12,103 nt of DNA, taken from contig CAAHEN010000023.1 in assembly GCA_900772575.1 (NCBI GenBank), positions 1-12,103 on the forward strand. The letters are read 5' to 3'. Position numbers and translations under genes: made by a program. The notes under the pieces were generated by a model that worked only from the letters and a program-made list of their open reading frames with translations, was not told where the DNA came from and did not search any database. This DNA is from Bacteroidaceae bacterium (GTDB lineage: Bacteria; Bacteroidota; Bacteroidia; Bacteroidales; Bacteroidaceae). Every line of letters begins with the position of its first letter. The stretch's first letter is position 1. Below, one piece after another: positions 1 through 7,047 of this stretch.

Positions 1-2377
1 ACCGCCGTTTCCGGTCGAGCGGCATGTTGTAGTTGAGGCTGCCGGTGATGGAGTAGTTGCCGTTGACGTTGTCCGGGCTGTAGTGCCGCACGCCGGTACT
101 GCGGTCGTAGGTGTACCCCCATGCCGTGGCGTCCTGCTGGATGCGGTATTTGACGTTGGCGTTCAGGCTGCGCTGCTTGCGCCGGCTAGAGTTGGAATAG
201 AACAGGGCGGCATAGTGCGTGTACGACTTTTTAAGGTGCGGGTTGCCGTTGTAGATGTTCAGCGGATCGGCTGTGCGCTCGATGTCGAGCAGGTCGGTCA
301 TCGCCGGGTCGGACTGTGAGGGAGAGTATATGAACTGTATCTGCCGTTGGATGTTGTGCCACATTACTTTGACATTCACATTGGGCAGGAACCGCACAGT
401 GTTGCGGGTGGAGTTGCCGTCGTAGGCGGCCCGCTTGTAGTCGAGGCTGTAGTGGACAAAGCGCAACGGCAGGGTAATGCGGTAGTCCCAATAGTTGTCA
501 CGCTTGTCTGTCCCGTTCCAGCGGTGATAGACAGATGCTTGGTGCCACGTGTTTGTCTGGCTCTGGCTGTAGCTGTTCTGCGTGTCGGTGGTGCGGAGGG
601 TGAAGTCCACGGTCGACGGCAGCGCCCCCAGTTCGTGGTCGGTGCCGGCGCCCCAGCCGTCGAGGGCTTCGAGGCGATTGAGGGCGTAGTCCTTGTCGGC
701 GATGTCCTGCCCGAAGGTGTAGGAATAGTTGAACTCCATATTGTTGGGCAAAGTCATGTAGTAGGACAACTTGGCCGAATAGTTGAAGTTGCGATCCGGG
801 CGGGCTTTCTCCCAGCGGTTACGGAAATCGGGTTGCCCGCTTGTCGCCGGATAGTCGTAAAGATCGTGACTGAATATCTCGTCGCGCCGGTCAGCATAGC
901 CAGCGCTCAGCGTCAGGGCCATAAAATCACCGCTACGGTTCACGCGGACAGACTGGTCGATGCCGAAAGACGCGTTGACCGAGTGTCCTTTCTGCTTGCT
1001 CTGTGCAAGGTAACGGTTGAGCATGATGCCACGCAATGCCGAGCCACCGTTGTAGTTGCGTATGCTGTCGAGCAGGCCGCCGGCCACAGAGAGCATGAGC
1101 GACGGATCTTCGGAGAATGTGGCGGAGAGGTTGTTGACGCGATTGTCCCAGAAGTTGTAACTGAAGGACGGATTAAGGGAAAGGTAATAATTGTTCTGGT
1201 CGGCCTTGTCCTTGCCGCGATAGCTGAATGAGTGGCTGGTGGCGGCGTACGTGTAACCGCTGTTCGTCATGCTCTCCGTACGCTGCCAGGCGTTGGCCTG
1301 CGGCAGATACTGTTCAGCAGCCCGCCAGTTGTAGGTGTCCGTGCCTGTATGGGAATAATAGACGTTACCCTTGGCGTCGTAGCGCCCCATGCGATCTTTG
1401 ACGAGATAGTCGGTACCGACAGATTTGACGGCCTGTAGCCCCGACGGCATTTTGTTGGGTGCCCACTCCGTGTTCTCGCCCGGGTCACGGGTGTCGTTCA
1501 GGTTGTTCATGTTGACGTAGGCGGAGAGTCGCGACTGCGGCGTGAACCGCAGGGCGAAGAGACGGGCCAGATAGCGGTCTTTCGAGCCGTAGCCGACCTC
1601 GGCGTTACCGATCCAGCCGATGCTGTACTGCCTTTTCAGGCGCACGTCCATGACATACTCCTTGTCGCCCATGTCACGGCCTGCGAACTCCGAGAGCTTG
1701 CCGGCCTTGTCGTAGACCTTCACCTGGTTGACCATGTATGATGGCAGGTTGTCGAGCATGATGCGATTGTTGCCCTTGAAGAAGTCCTCGCCGTTGAGCA
1801 GCAGGCTCTCCACCTGCTTGCCGTTGACGAGAATGCGCCCGTCGTCCTTGAGCTCTGCCCCGGGCAGCTGCTTGATCAGGGCGTCAAGCATGGAGCCCTC
1901 CGCCAGCTGGAAGGCGTCGGCGTTATAGACAACGGTGTCGCCCTTGTTGTAGAACTTCACCTTGGTGGCCGTGACGGTGGCCTCGCCCAGCTGTGTCTCC
2001 ACTCTTTTTCGCCGCACCAGGATATCTCCGACAAATCGTGCCGACTCCCGCCCCCAAAAGGGCTTGCAGTCCACATCGAGGAACGCAGTCTCATAGTCCT
2101 TGGGGGCAACGCGCAGTCTGTATTTGCCCCCTTCCTTTGGTACGTCGAACCAGTAAACATAAAAGGTTGAGCCCATGCTTCGCCTGTCATTGATGAGTAT
2201 GGAATCAACGGCTTGGCCCTGCGGCGTCTCCAGATAGACCATCACATCATTAAGCGGCTTCCTCGTCACGGCATTCAGGACACGCCCATAGATCATACGG
2301 TTAGATTTTATCTGGGCGCAGGCAGGAACCAAGGATAGTATAGCGAGAATAAAACAGAGTGTATATTTTTTATTCAT
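1..2377 (-). CDS. TonB-dependent outer-membrane receptor, C-terminus cut by window edge
   Basis: This is an outer-membrane beta-barrel receptor that would import, or bind, a ligand using TonB energy. The frame stays open from the ATG at 2377 to base 1, about 792 residues, with the barrel end outside the window. Residues 1-22 are a signal peptide (basic MNKK, hydrophobic core, A-C-A-Q cleavage region). Residues 28-105 form a carboxypeptidase-regulatory-like beta domain (GRVLNAVTRKPLNDV). Residues 128-225 are the plug, with the family signatures VTATKVKFYNKGDTVVYNAD, LPGAELKDDG and LLLNGEDFFKG. From about residue 250 on, alternating aromatic-rich strands fit a barrel. The usual length is near 900, so roughly 100-150 residues are missing. 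It is the last visible gene of the leftward peptide operon, 90 bases after the precursor, and I see no promoter of its own. It could be a receptor for the modified peptide or a sensor; the ligand is unknown. It is not a classical SusC, and no SusD gene is visible. Confidence 0.9.
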   Translation of the reverse strand, partial: MNKKYTLCFILAILSLVPACAQIKSNRMIYGRVLNAVTRKPLNDVMVYLETPQGQAVDSILINDRRSMGSTFYVYWFDVPKEGGKYRLRVAPKDYETAFLDVDCKPFWGRESARFVGDILVRRKRVETQLGEATVTATKVKFYNKGDTVVYNADAFQLAEGSMLDALIKQLPGAELKDDGRILVNGKQVESLLLNGEDFFKGNNRIMLDNLPSYMVNQVKVYDKAGKLSEFAGRDMGDKEYVMDVRLKRQYSIGWIGNAEVGYGSKDRYLARLFALRFTPQSRLSAYVNMNNLNDTRDPGENTEWAPNKMPSGLQAVKSVGTDYLVKDRMGRYDAKGNVYYSHTGTDTYNWRAAEQYLPQANAWQRTESMTNSGYTYAATSHSFSYRGKDKADQNNYYLSLNPSFSYNFWDNRVNNLSATFSEDPSLMLSVAGGLLDSIRNYNGGSALRGIMLNRYLAQSKQKGHSVNASFGIDQSVRVNRSGDFMALTLSAGYADRRDEIFSHDLYDYPATSGQPDFRNRWEKARPDRNFNYSAKLSYYMTLPNNMEFNYSYTFGQDIADKDYALNRLEALDGWGAGTDHELGALPSTVDFTLRTTDTQNSYSQSQTNTWHQASVYHRWNGTDKRDNYWDYRITLPLRFVHYSLDYKRAAYDGNSTRNTVRFLPNVNVKVMWHNIQRQIQFIYSPSQSDPAMTDLLDIERTADPLNIYNGNPHLKKSYTHYAALFYSNSSRRKQRSLNANVKYRIQQDATAWGYTYDRSTGVRHYSPDNVNGNYSITGSLNYNMPLDRKRR

Positions 2378-2402
2378 ACCGTGCATGTCTTTGTAATAGC
2401 CG

Positions 2403-2454
2403 ATGAAGTGATAGAAGATGGCATACCCATTGAGAAATGGATATGCCACTTCAT
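2403..2454 (-). promoter_or_regulatory. Stem-loop between precursor and receptor genes
   Basis: On the plus strand, ATGAAGTG (2403-2410) pairs with CACTTCAT (2447-2454), and GCATACCCATT (2421-2431) pairs with AATGGATATGC (2436-2446) around a GAGA loop, with a ten-base bulge at 2411-2420. The single mismatch (2426/2441) is C-A in plus RNA but a G-U wobble in minus RNA, so the structure is complete only in the leftward transcript. No U-run follows it, so it is not a standard intrinsic terminator. I infer partial termination, attenuation, or protection of the 3' end of the precursor mRNA, which would give more precursor than receptor. Confidence 0.65.
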
Positions 2455-2467
2455 TACTTGTTAGGGG

Positions 2468-2800
2468 TTAGAATAGGAATGATACGCCACCCATAAGTGA
2501 CTTGCTGGTTGCAGTAGTGTCCTCCGAAGCCGGCTCAGTGTCGCACGTCAGGTTTGTCTCGCACACTACATGGCAATTGGTGTTCTTCTCACATCCAGTG
2601 TGGCAGTTTCTGTTCGACTCGCAGGAGGTGTGGCAGTTCCTATTGTTCTCACAATTCCCACCACAATTATCGTTGTCTCCCATGAGTGCCAATGGCACAT
2701 CGATGACCCCGAAACCACCTCTCAAGAGACCTTCTTTGTCGGTCTCTACCATTGGGATTTCCAAATGGATAACACCCAATGACTTCTTCGTAATTTTCAT
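2468..2800 (-). CDS. RiPP precursor peptide, Gly-Gly leader with Cys-rich decapeptide repeats
   Basis: This is a 110-residue peptide, probably the substrate of the adjacent radical SAM enzyme and glycosyltransferase. Residues 1-29 look like a leader: basic start MKITKKS, then acidic ETDKEG, ending LLRGG (Gly28-Gly29), the kind of double-glycine site seen in GG-Bacteroidales natural-product precursors. Residues 30-42 are a hydrophobic linker. Residues 43-90 contain five ten-residue units of consensus N-x-N-C-H-x-x-C-E-x. Cys lie at 46, 50, 56, 60, 66, 70, 76, 80 and 86, a strict C-x3-C-x5 rhythm. The last unit lacks its second Cys (CDTEP). The tail is Ser/Thr-rich (SEDTTATSKS) and ends GGVSFLF. 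The gene lies 60 bases after the radical SAM gene and 90 before the receptor, and is less GC-rich than its neighbours. A metal-binding peptide is an alternative reading; the precursor role is inferred from context, leader and repeats. Confidence 0.82.
   Translation of the reverse strand: MKITKKSLGVIHLEIPMVETDKEGLLRGGFGVIDVPLALMGDNDNCGGNCENNRNCHTSCESNRNCHTGCEKNTNCHVVCETNLTCDTEPASEDTTATSKSLMGGVSFLF
2531..2674 (-). repeat. Tandem 30-base repeats encoding N-x-N-C-H-x-x-C-E-x units
   Basis: The precursor core is built from five in-frame 30-base units covering residues 43-90. The middle three (residues 53-62, 63-72, 73-82) keep N, N, C, H, C and E at fixed places. The first has GGN in place of the H-x-x residues, and the last is degenerate. 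The bases have diverged more than the encoded Cys, His, Asn and Glu, which suggests selection on the peptide and not very recent duplication. Confidence 0.85.
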
Positions 2801-2860
2801 GACTGAAGTTTTTAGTGAATAATTGATTAAATATGGAACATCATTTAGATGCTCATCGTC

Positions 2861-4159
2861 TTATCCCTTATATAGAAGCAGAGACGAAACGTGATTTTGA
2901 AGATATTCATCTTTGTCTTTTTCTGAAAAGCTCTGTAGACACCCATCTTTGGAAGTTTCCAATTTGGTTTGTGAGCAATGGCCGTGGCAGATGGGAAAGA
3001 CCGAGCAGGCTTGGCAGGTACTGTTCCCATATTTGATGGCCATGCGCCGATGGTAGCGCTCGTTCCATTGCAGCGTCCCGTCCTCAGCCAGAAAGCCTTC
3101 CCGGTTCTCAGGTGTGAAGTCACGGGCGGTGCATTTGTACAGGGAACCGTCGTAGCTGATGATGACCCTGTTCTCGGCATCCGCATAGCAGCGGGCGTAG
3201 CTGAATCTAGCATCTGGGCTAACTCTTAGCCCCTCCTTGCGGAAATTGCCGATGAGGCGTGTGGCCTTGTCATGGCTCGACGTGTTACCAGTGTCCTGCC
3301 ATACCTGCTGGAAGTCAAAGCGCAGGCGTCCACGCTCCTCGTCGGTCAGGTCGGCATAGGCGTCCATGACATCGGCCAAGGTCTCCACATTCTCGGCGGT
3401 ATAGTTGAAACGGTTGTTGACCGTCATGCCGGCCTTGAGTGCCCGGTGAATATTAGCGACGATAGTGTCGTAGGTCGGTTGCTTGCTACGCGTGCAGCGC
3501 ACCTTGTCGTGCTGGCGACGGTTGCCGTCCAGCGTGATCTGAAACGCCGCCGGCCCGTCCAGTTCCAGCGCCTTGATGGCGTCGACGACCTCCTGTGTGA
3601 GCAGCACGGCGTTAGTCGTGAAGTGGACGGTCAGTCTGACGCCGCGTTCCCTAGTTACCTGCCGTGCGTATCGCATGAGCGGCAAGGCGATGCGCTTGAA
3701 CCGCAGCAGCGGCTCACCGCCGAAAAAGTCGAGATTCAGGTGGCGAAAACCCTCGCGGCCGGTCACCCGGTCGATGAGGCGCTTGACGCGCTCACAGATC
3801 TCAGGCGTCATGTAGCTCCCGGAATCGTGCTTTTCATAGCAGTACCAGCAGTCCAGGTTGCAGTCGACCGTGGGTAGGATGGTGATGGAGAAATAGTCCG
3901 GCGCGGTGTCGTCGCGTTGCCAGCCGGCGATCACCTCGGCGACCTCGTCTGTCTGCGGGTCGACCAAGAAACCCCGGCTATCGAGGGCGGCGTAGAGTGA
4001 GGGGTGGATACCGGCCAGCTCGTCCGGTGCGTCACAGTGCTCCTTGATCAGACGCTCGATCTGCGGCTGTAGGGTGAGCAATCCTCTGGTCCGCGCGTTA
4101 TAGAAACAGGTCTGGTTGTTCACTGTGACGAAATGGTTGTATCTGCTGAATGTCTTCAT
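2861..4159 (-). CDS. Radical SAM/SPASM peptide maturase
   Basis: A 432-residue enzyme expected to use S-adenosylmethionine and iron-sulfur clusters to modify the precursor encoded just downstream. Residues 1-85 form an N-terminal region (FSRYNHFVTVNNQTCFYN) of the kind that precedes the core in peptide maturases and may bind the leader. The radical SAM motif C-x3-C-x2-C is at Cys100, Cys104 and Cys107 (TVDCNLDCWYCYEKH), followed by FFGGEP at 145-150. The SPASM region holds Cys324, 343, 382, 385, 391, 395 and 407 (CQACSVFPICHGHC), enough for auxiliary clusters. The length is normal for the family. It starts 14 bases after the glycosyltransferase stop, so the two are probably co-transcribed. 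The product bond (Cys thioether or C-C/C-X crosslink) cannot be read from sequence. Members include maturases of GG-Bacteroidales peptides; the exact subfamily is unsettled. Confidence 0.92.
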   Translation of the reverse strand: MKTFSRYNHFVTVNNQTCFYNARTRGLLTLQPQIERLIKEHCDAPDELAGIHPSLYAALDSRGFLVDPQTDEVAEVIAGWQRDDTAPDYFSITILPTVDCNLDCWYCYEKHDSGSYMTPEICERVKRLIDRVTGREGFRHLNLDFFGGEPLLRFKRIALPLMRYARQVTRERGVRLTVHFTTNAVLLTQEVVDAIKALELDGPAAFQITLDGNRRQHDKVRCTRSKQPTYDTIVANIHRALKAGMTVNNRFNYTAENVETLADVMDAYADLTDEERGRLRFDFQQVWQDTGNTSSHDKATRLIGNFRKEGLRVSPDARFSYARCYADAENRVIISYDGSLYKCTARDFTPENREGFLAEDGTLQWNERYHRRMAIKYGNSTCQACSVFPICHGHCSQTKLETSKDGCLQSFSEKDKDEYLQNHVSSLLLYKG

Positions 4160-4173
4160 GAGGCTTCAAAGAT

Positions 4174-6567
4174 TTAGGCGTGTTCAAAAACCAGCATGGC
4201 ATGCAGGGTGAGCGATGCGGCGCAGCGGCACAGCCCTGGCTGCCAGTGGCGGGGATTGTCGGGCATGGAACGGTCGAAGTCCAGCCACTCGTGCAGTGCC
4301 GGCGGCATGTCATCGTCCTCTGGCAGCTCGCCATTGTCGAGCGCCTGATACTGGAGAGCATGGTAGAGTGTGATGACACTGTCGCTGTCGCGGATAATCC
4401 GCTCGGCCACGGCGCGAAGCTCCTGGCGGAACGGCTCGCTCCACGGTGTGGGATTTCGGTCGCTAAGGGCCTGCTTCCAACGCTGCACGGCATAGACCAA
4501 GATGCCGGCACCGCCATGGGCCAGGTTGTCTGCCGCCAATTCGCAGACATGGCAACAGGCCAGTTGGCGATCAATGTTCGCCAGTGTCGTCTCGGGCAGG
4601 TCAGCGATGAAGCCTTGGGCACGCATGTAGAGCAATGCCCACCCTATGCCAGCCAAGCCTTCCGAGAAATTCGCGGGAAGCGCCTCGTCCGCTATGGCCT
4701 GTTCCACCGGCGCCCAAAGCTCGGAAGCCAAGTCTTCCCAGTGTTCCTCACCGCTGTATCGCCGGTAATGCTCGAACCAGAGTGCCTGGCCCGCCTTACC
4801 GTGGAACAGCCCGTCGCGCTCTGGCGTGGCGGAGGCCAGAAACCCGGCCACCGCCGGCAGCTTCTCCAAATAGGGCGAGAAATATTCCGCAGCGTCCTTG
4901 CGCCGCCGCTCGCGGTGCATGTACAGGATATCGTTGAAGTTGCGTGTCAGGATCTTGGCGTAGTGGGCTTTCAGCTCTTGGCGCAAGGCTGCCTTGCCCT
5001 TCCACACTTCCCGCACCGACGCATAGAGCTCCCTGTCCCGGCGCAGAATTGTGGCTTCAGCCAAGTGGCGGCAGGAGAACGGCAGCAGCAGGTCTGAGAT
5101 CCACAGGTAATTGTGGGCCTCGGAAGCGTTATAGTGCCGGTAAGGAGATTTTTTGCGATAGATGTGGCCGATGACCGTGTCTTTCACCAGCAGGCAGCGT
5201 CCGCCTTCCAGCCATACCTTCAGACTGATGTAGGCCTCGTCACTGCCGTAGTAGAGCAGGCCCTCCAATCCGCGCAGGTATTGCCAGTAGCGTTTTGAGG
5301 CGGCATAACCCGCACCGAGCACAAAGGGGATTTCCTCCTCGTCACAGCCCGGGCTGGTCTCCGTCAAGCTCCAAGTGATGTCGGGCAACAGATGCCTTGG
5401 GTCAAATGGCATATAGGCGCCGAAACTCGGTATGCACTTATCATTATGGTATACACCGCTCTCGTCCTTGGTCAGGAAGTCCGTCTGGGCGCACAGCAAC
5501 TGCCGGTCATTCTGTTCCAGCAGGGCGACATACCGCTCCGCCCACCCTTTGCTATAGAAACGCATGTGGGCGTCGAGCAGGAGAAAGTAAGGTGTGCGGC
5601 ATAGACCGATGCCGTAGTCGCGTGACGCCGCCACACCTTTTCGCTTGGCGTTGACAAGATAGCAGACGTCATATGGGCGTAAGGCCTCCTCGTAGGGGAA
5701 GTCGTCAGTGGACTGGTCGTTGATGGCCATGATGTCGACACTGTCGCCAGCGGTATTCCGGATACTGCGGACGGTGGCGACAGTCTCCTCCCCCTCGTTC
5801 AGGAAGGGCATGATGACGGTCAGTTTCTTGCCGCTGTCCTTGATCTCCGGTTGTACATAACCTGCATACCTGCTCTCGGTCAGCCAGTCGTCAATGGCGT
5901 CCTGCACCTTCTGGGCGGCAGTCCACACCAAGCCCATGTGTCGGCTCGTGGTGCGGTCGTCGCCATGGCGCATCTTGAAGAAAGGCTGATCGGTACAGAC
6001 CACCGTGGCGCCAGCGTGAACCAGCCGTGACCAGAAACGGTAGTCCTCGGCGTAGATGTAGGGCTGCTCGTAGCTGACACCGAAATTCCGGAAAGTGTCC
6101 ATCCTGATGATGGTGGCCGGATTGCCAAACAGGTTGTGCTGTCGCATGTCCGACAATCGTAGTGGGCGGTGCAATACTTCCGGCTTTTGCCAATATGTCT
6201 TATCCTCTAGAGCAATATAACTACCTGCCCAGACGTCTATGTCCGGATGGGCCTCCATATAGTCGTACTGCTCTTGTAGCCGACCGGGAAGCATCACGTC
6301 GTCCGCATCCATGCGGGCCATATATTTACCCCGCGCCTCTTGTAGCAACAGGTTTAGGGAACCTATATAATCGTGCCTGTTTCTGATCAGGCGGATTCGC
6401 TGATCGTCATATGACGCCACAATCCCACAACTGTCATCTGTTGACCCGTCGTCGACGATGAGCAATTCAAAGGCGGTGAAGGATTGTGACAATATACTGT
6501 CGAGGCATTCACGCAAATAGCGCGAAGCATTGTACATGGGAAGACAAACTGATAGGGGAATTGTCAT
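4174..6567 (-). CDS. Glycosyltransferase fusion: GT2 domain, GT27-like domain, LanC-like domain
   Basis: A 797-residue cytoplasmic protein and first gene of the peptide operon. Residues 4-225 are a GT2-type GT-A fold (SVCLPMYNASRYL, VDDGSTDD at 38-45, metal-binding MDADD at 86-90, ED at 174-175). Residues 248-500 are a second GT-A domain (VIMPFLNEGEETV) with a DAH triad at 332-334, GAGYAASKRYWQYLRGLEG and GHIYRKKSPY at 467-476. The DxH and GH-x-x-R-K-K-x-P-Y pattern resembles polypeptide GalNAc-transferases (GT27). Residues 586-797 are a short LanC-like helical region with GLFHGKAG (586-593), SEGLAGIGWALLY, NLAHGGAGIL (681-690) and PGLCRCAASLTLHAM. It is about half a full LanC, and I cannot assign zinc ligands with confidence. 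I infer transfer of sugar to the precursor. The frame extends upstream to a TTG at 6630, but I chose ATG 6567 because the promoter places transcription start almost on that TTG and the GT2 fold begins right after Met at 6567. Confidence 0.88.
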   Translation of the reverse strand: MTIPLSVCLPMYNASRYLRECLDSILSQSFTAFELLIVDDGSTDDSCGIVASYDDQRIRLIRNRHDYIGSLNLLLQEARGKYMARMDADDVMLPGRLQEQYDYMEAHPDIDVWAGSYIALEDKTYWQKPEVLHRPLRLSDMRQHNLFGNPATIIRMDTFRNFGVSYEQPYIYAEDYRFWSRLVHAGATVVCTDQPFFKMRHGDDRTTSRHMGLVWTAAQKVQDAIDDWLTESRYAGYVQPEIKDSGKKLTVIMPFLNEGEETVATVRSIRNTAGDSVDIMAINDQSTDDFPYEEALRPYDVCYLVNAKRKGVAASRDYGIGLCRTPYFLLLDAHMRFYSKGWAERYVALLEQNDRQLLCAQTDFLTKDESGVYHNDKCIPSFGAYMPFDPRHLLPDITWSLTETSPGCDEEEIPFVLGAGYAASKRYWQYLRGLEGLLYYGSDEAYISLKVWLEGGRCLLVKDTVIGHIYRKKSPYRHYNASEAHNYLWISDLLLPFSCRHLAEATILRRDRELYASVREVWKGKAALRQELKAHYAKILTRNFNDILYMHRERRRKDAAEYFSPYLEKLPAVAGFLASATPERDGLFHGKAGQALWFEHYRRYSGEEHWEDLASELWAPVEQAIADEALPANFSEGLAGIGWALLYMRAQGFIADLPETTLANIDRQLACCHVCELAADNLAHGGAGILVYAVQRWKQALSDRNPTPWSEPFRQELRAVAERIIRDSDSVITLYHALQYQALDNGELPEDDDMPPALHEWLDFDRSMPDNPRHWQPGLCRCAASLTLHAMLVFEHA

Positions 6568-6644
6568 TGAGTGGCTTGTTATGTCGGCGGTTTGTGGATA
6601 TAAGCAAAATATGAGCCTCTGATGAGGCAACAGCGATTCATTGG

Positions 6645-6676
6645 CAAAGATAAACAGTCCCTATATTATGGCCAAA
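6645..6676 (-). promoter_or_regulatory. Bacteroidota-type promoter of the peptide operon
   Basis: Read leftward, TTTG at 6676-6673 (-33 box) is followed after exactly 20 bases by TATCTTTG at 6652-6645 (-7 box), a full match to the Bacteroidota TTTG / TAnnTTTG consensus. Transcription would start near 6638-6640, leaving a leader of about 70 bases before the ATG at 6567. A second, weaker -7-like TAATTTTG lies at 6749-6742 without a -33 partner. No other strong promoter is visible within the operon. Confidence 0.75.
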
Positions 6677-6798
6677 TTTTTCACGCGAAAACTGAAAAAT
6701 ATTTTTCAAGCAGCAATGAAGCTAGAGCCAACTGGCAAGTGCAAAATTATAGGATATGTCATGGGAGCCACGCTGGCACTGGAATGAACTTCCCGCGT

Positions 6799-6825
6799 GC
6801 TTGGAAACCGTCACGAAATCCAATG
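6799..6825. repeat. Imperfect 27-base direct repeat, copy A
   Basis: It contains the exact 15-mer TCACGAAATCCAATG (6811-6825), also present in copy B at 7019-7033. Extending leftward, 23 of 27 bases match and all four differences are transitions. The copies start 208 bases apart and bracket the dyads of the non-coding stretch. Confidence 0.7.
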
Positions 6826-7006
6826 GGCGGTTTGAGGGTTGCCTGATGTGCAATAACGATGTGCGGCACACGTATGCGGCAAGAGCCCCTAGCGACATAC
6901 CATCAGGCGGATACCTTGCACCTGATGCCGGCATCTTTTCATTTCTCTTTCGGTCGTATAGCCCGCTATATTCCTTCAAGAGAGAATAAAAATCCACCTG
7001 GCAAAA

Positions 7007-7033
7007 GCCTGAAAATCATCACGAAATCCAATG
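7007..7033. repeat. Imperfect 27-base direct repeat, copy B
   Basis: Partner of the copy at 6799-6825, sharing TCACGAAATCCAATG. It ends 14 bases before the A-run of the terminator at 7048-7102, so it is near, but not part of, that structure. Confidence 0.7.
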
Positions 7034-7047
7034 AAGGATTTGGATTC

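Larger units (their letters stand above)
6677..7047. other. Non-coding stretch with nested dyads and an imperfect direct repeat
   Basis: No convincing gene lies between the operon promoter and the terminator of the next gene. The stretch holds inverted repeats: GCCTGATG (6841-6848) with CATCAGGC (6901-6908); CATCAGG (6901-6907) with CCTGATG (6921-6927); the perfect 12-base palindrome GATGCCGGCATC (6924-6935); and TATAGC (6957-6962) with GCTATA (6965-6970), nested inside TTCTCT (6943-6948) with AGAGAA (6981-6986). Short open frames exist on both strands here, but they overlap each other and run through the dyads. A dispersed repeat or structured RNA is a possible explanation. Confidence 0.5.

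Noticed and set aside
347..1231. Long rightward open frame (294 codons) opposite the TonB receptor
   Set aside because: It lies antisense to a clear receptor frame and its product is a low-complexity Val/Gly/Ala-rich sequence with no domain; it is a shadow of GC-rich codons.
2403..2454. Intrinsic terminator after the precursor
   Set aside because: The stem is strong but no U-run follows in the leftward RNA, so it is recorded as a regulatory stem-loop.
2543..2674. CRISPR-like array because of regular 30-base spacing
   Set aside because: The units are contiguous, in frame and coding, with no unique spacers between them.
2502..2822. Rightward 106-codon frame opposite the precursor peptide
   Set aside because: Its W-Q-F/V-F-F-S periodicity is the mirror of the 30-base repeats; the leftward frame has the leader, Cys rhythm and operon context.
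4174..4930. Active lanthionine cyclase
   Set aside because: Only about 210 residues of LanC-like sequence are present, the zinc-binding Cys/Cys-His pattern is not clear, and no dehydratase is visible, so cyclase activity is not claimed.
4180..5097. Rightward 305-codon frame opposite the glycosyltransferase
   Set aside because: Antisense to a protein with clear GT and LanC-like motifs; no recognisable domain.
6722..6997. Leftward 91-codon frame and overlapping rightward 77-codon frame in the non-coding stretch
   Set aside because: The two overlap antisense, run through palindromes and one direct-repeat copy, and show no domain or clear ribosome site. The leftward one would overlap nothing else and cannot be fully excluded, but a repeat element explains it better.
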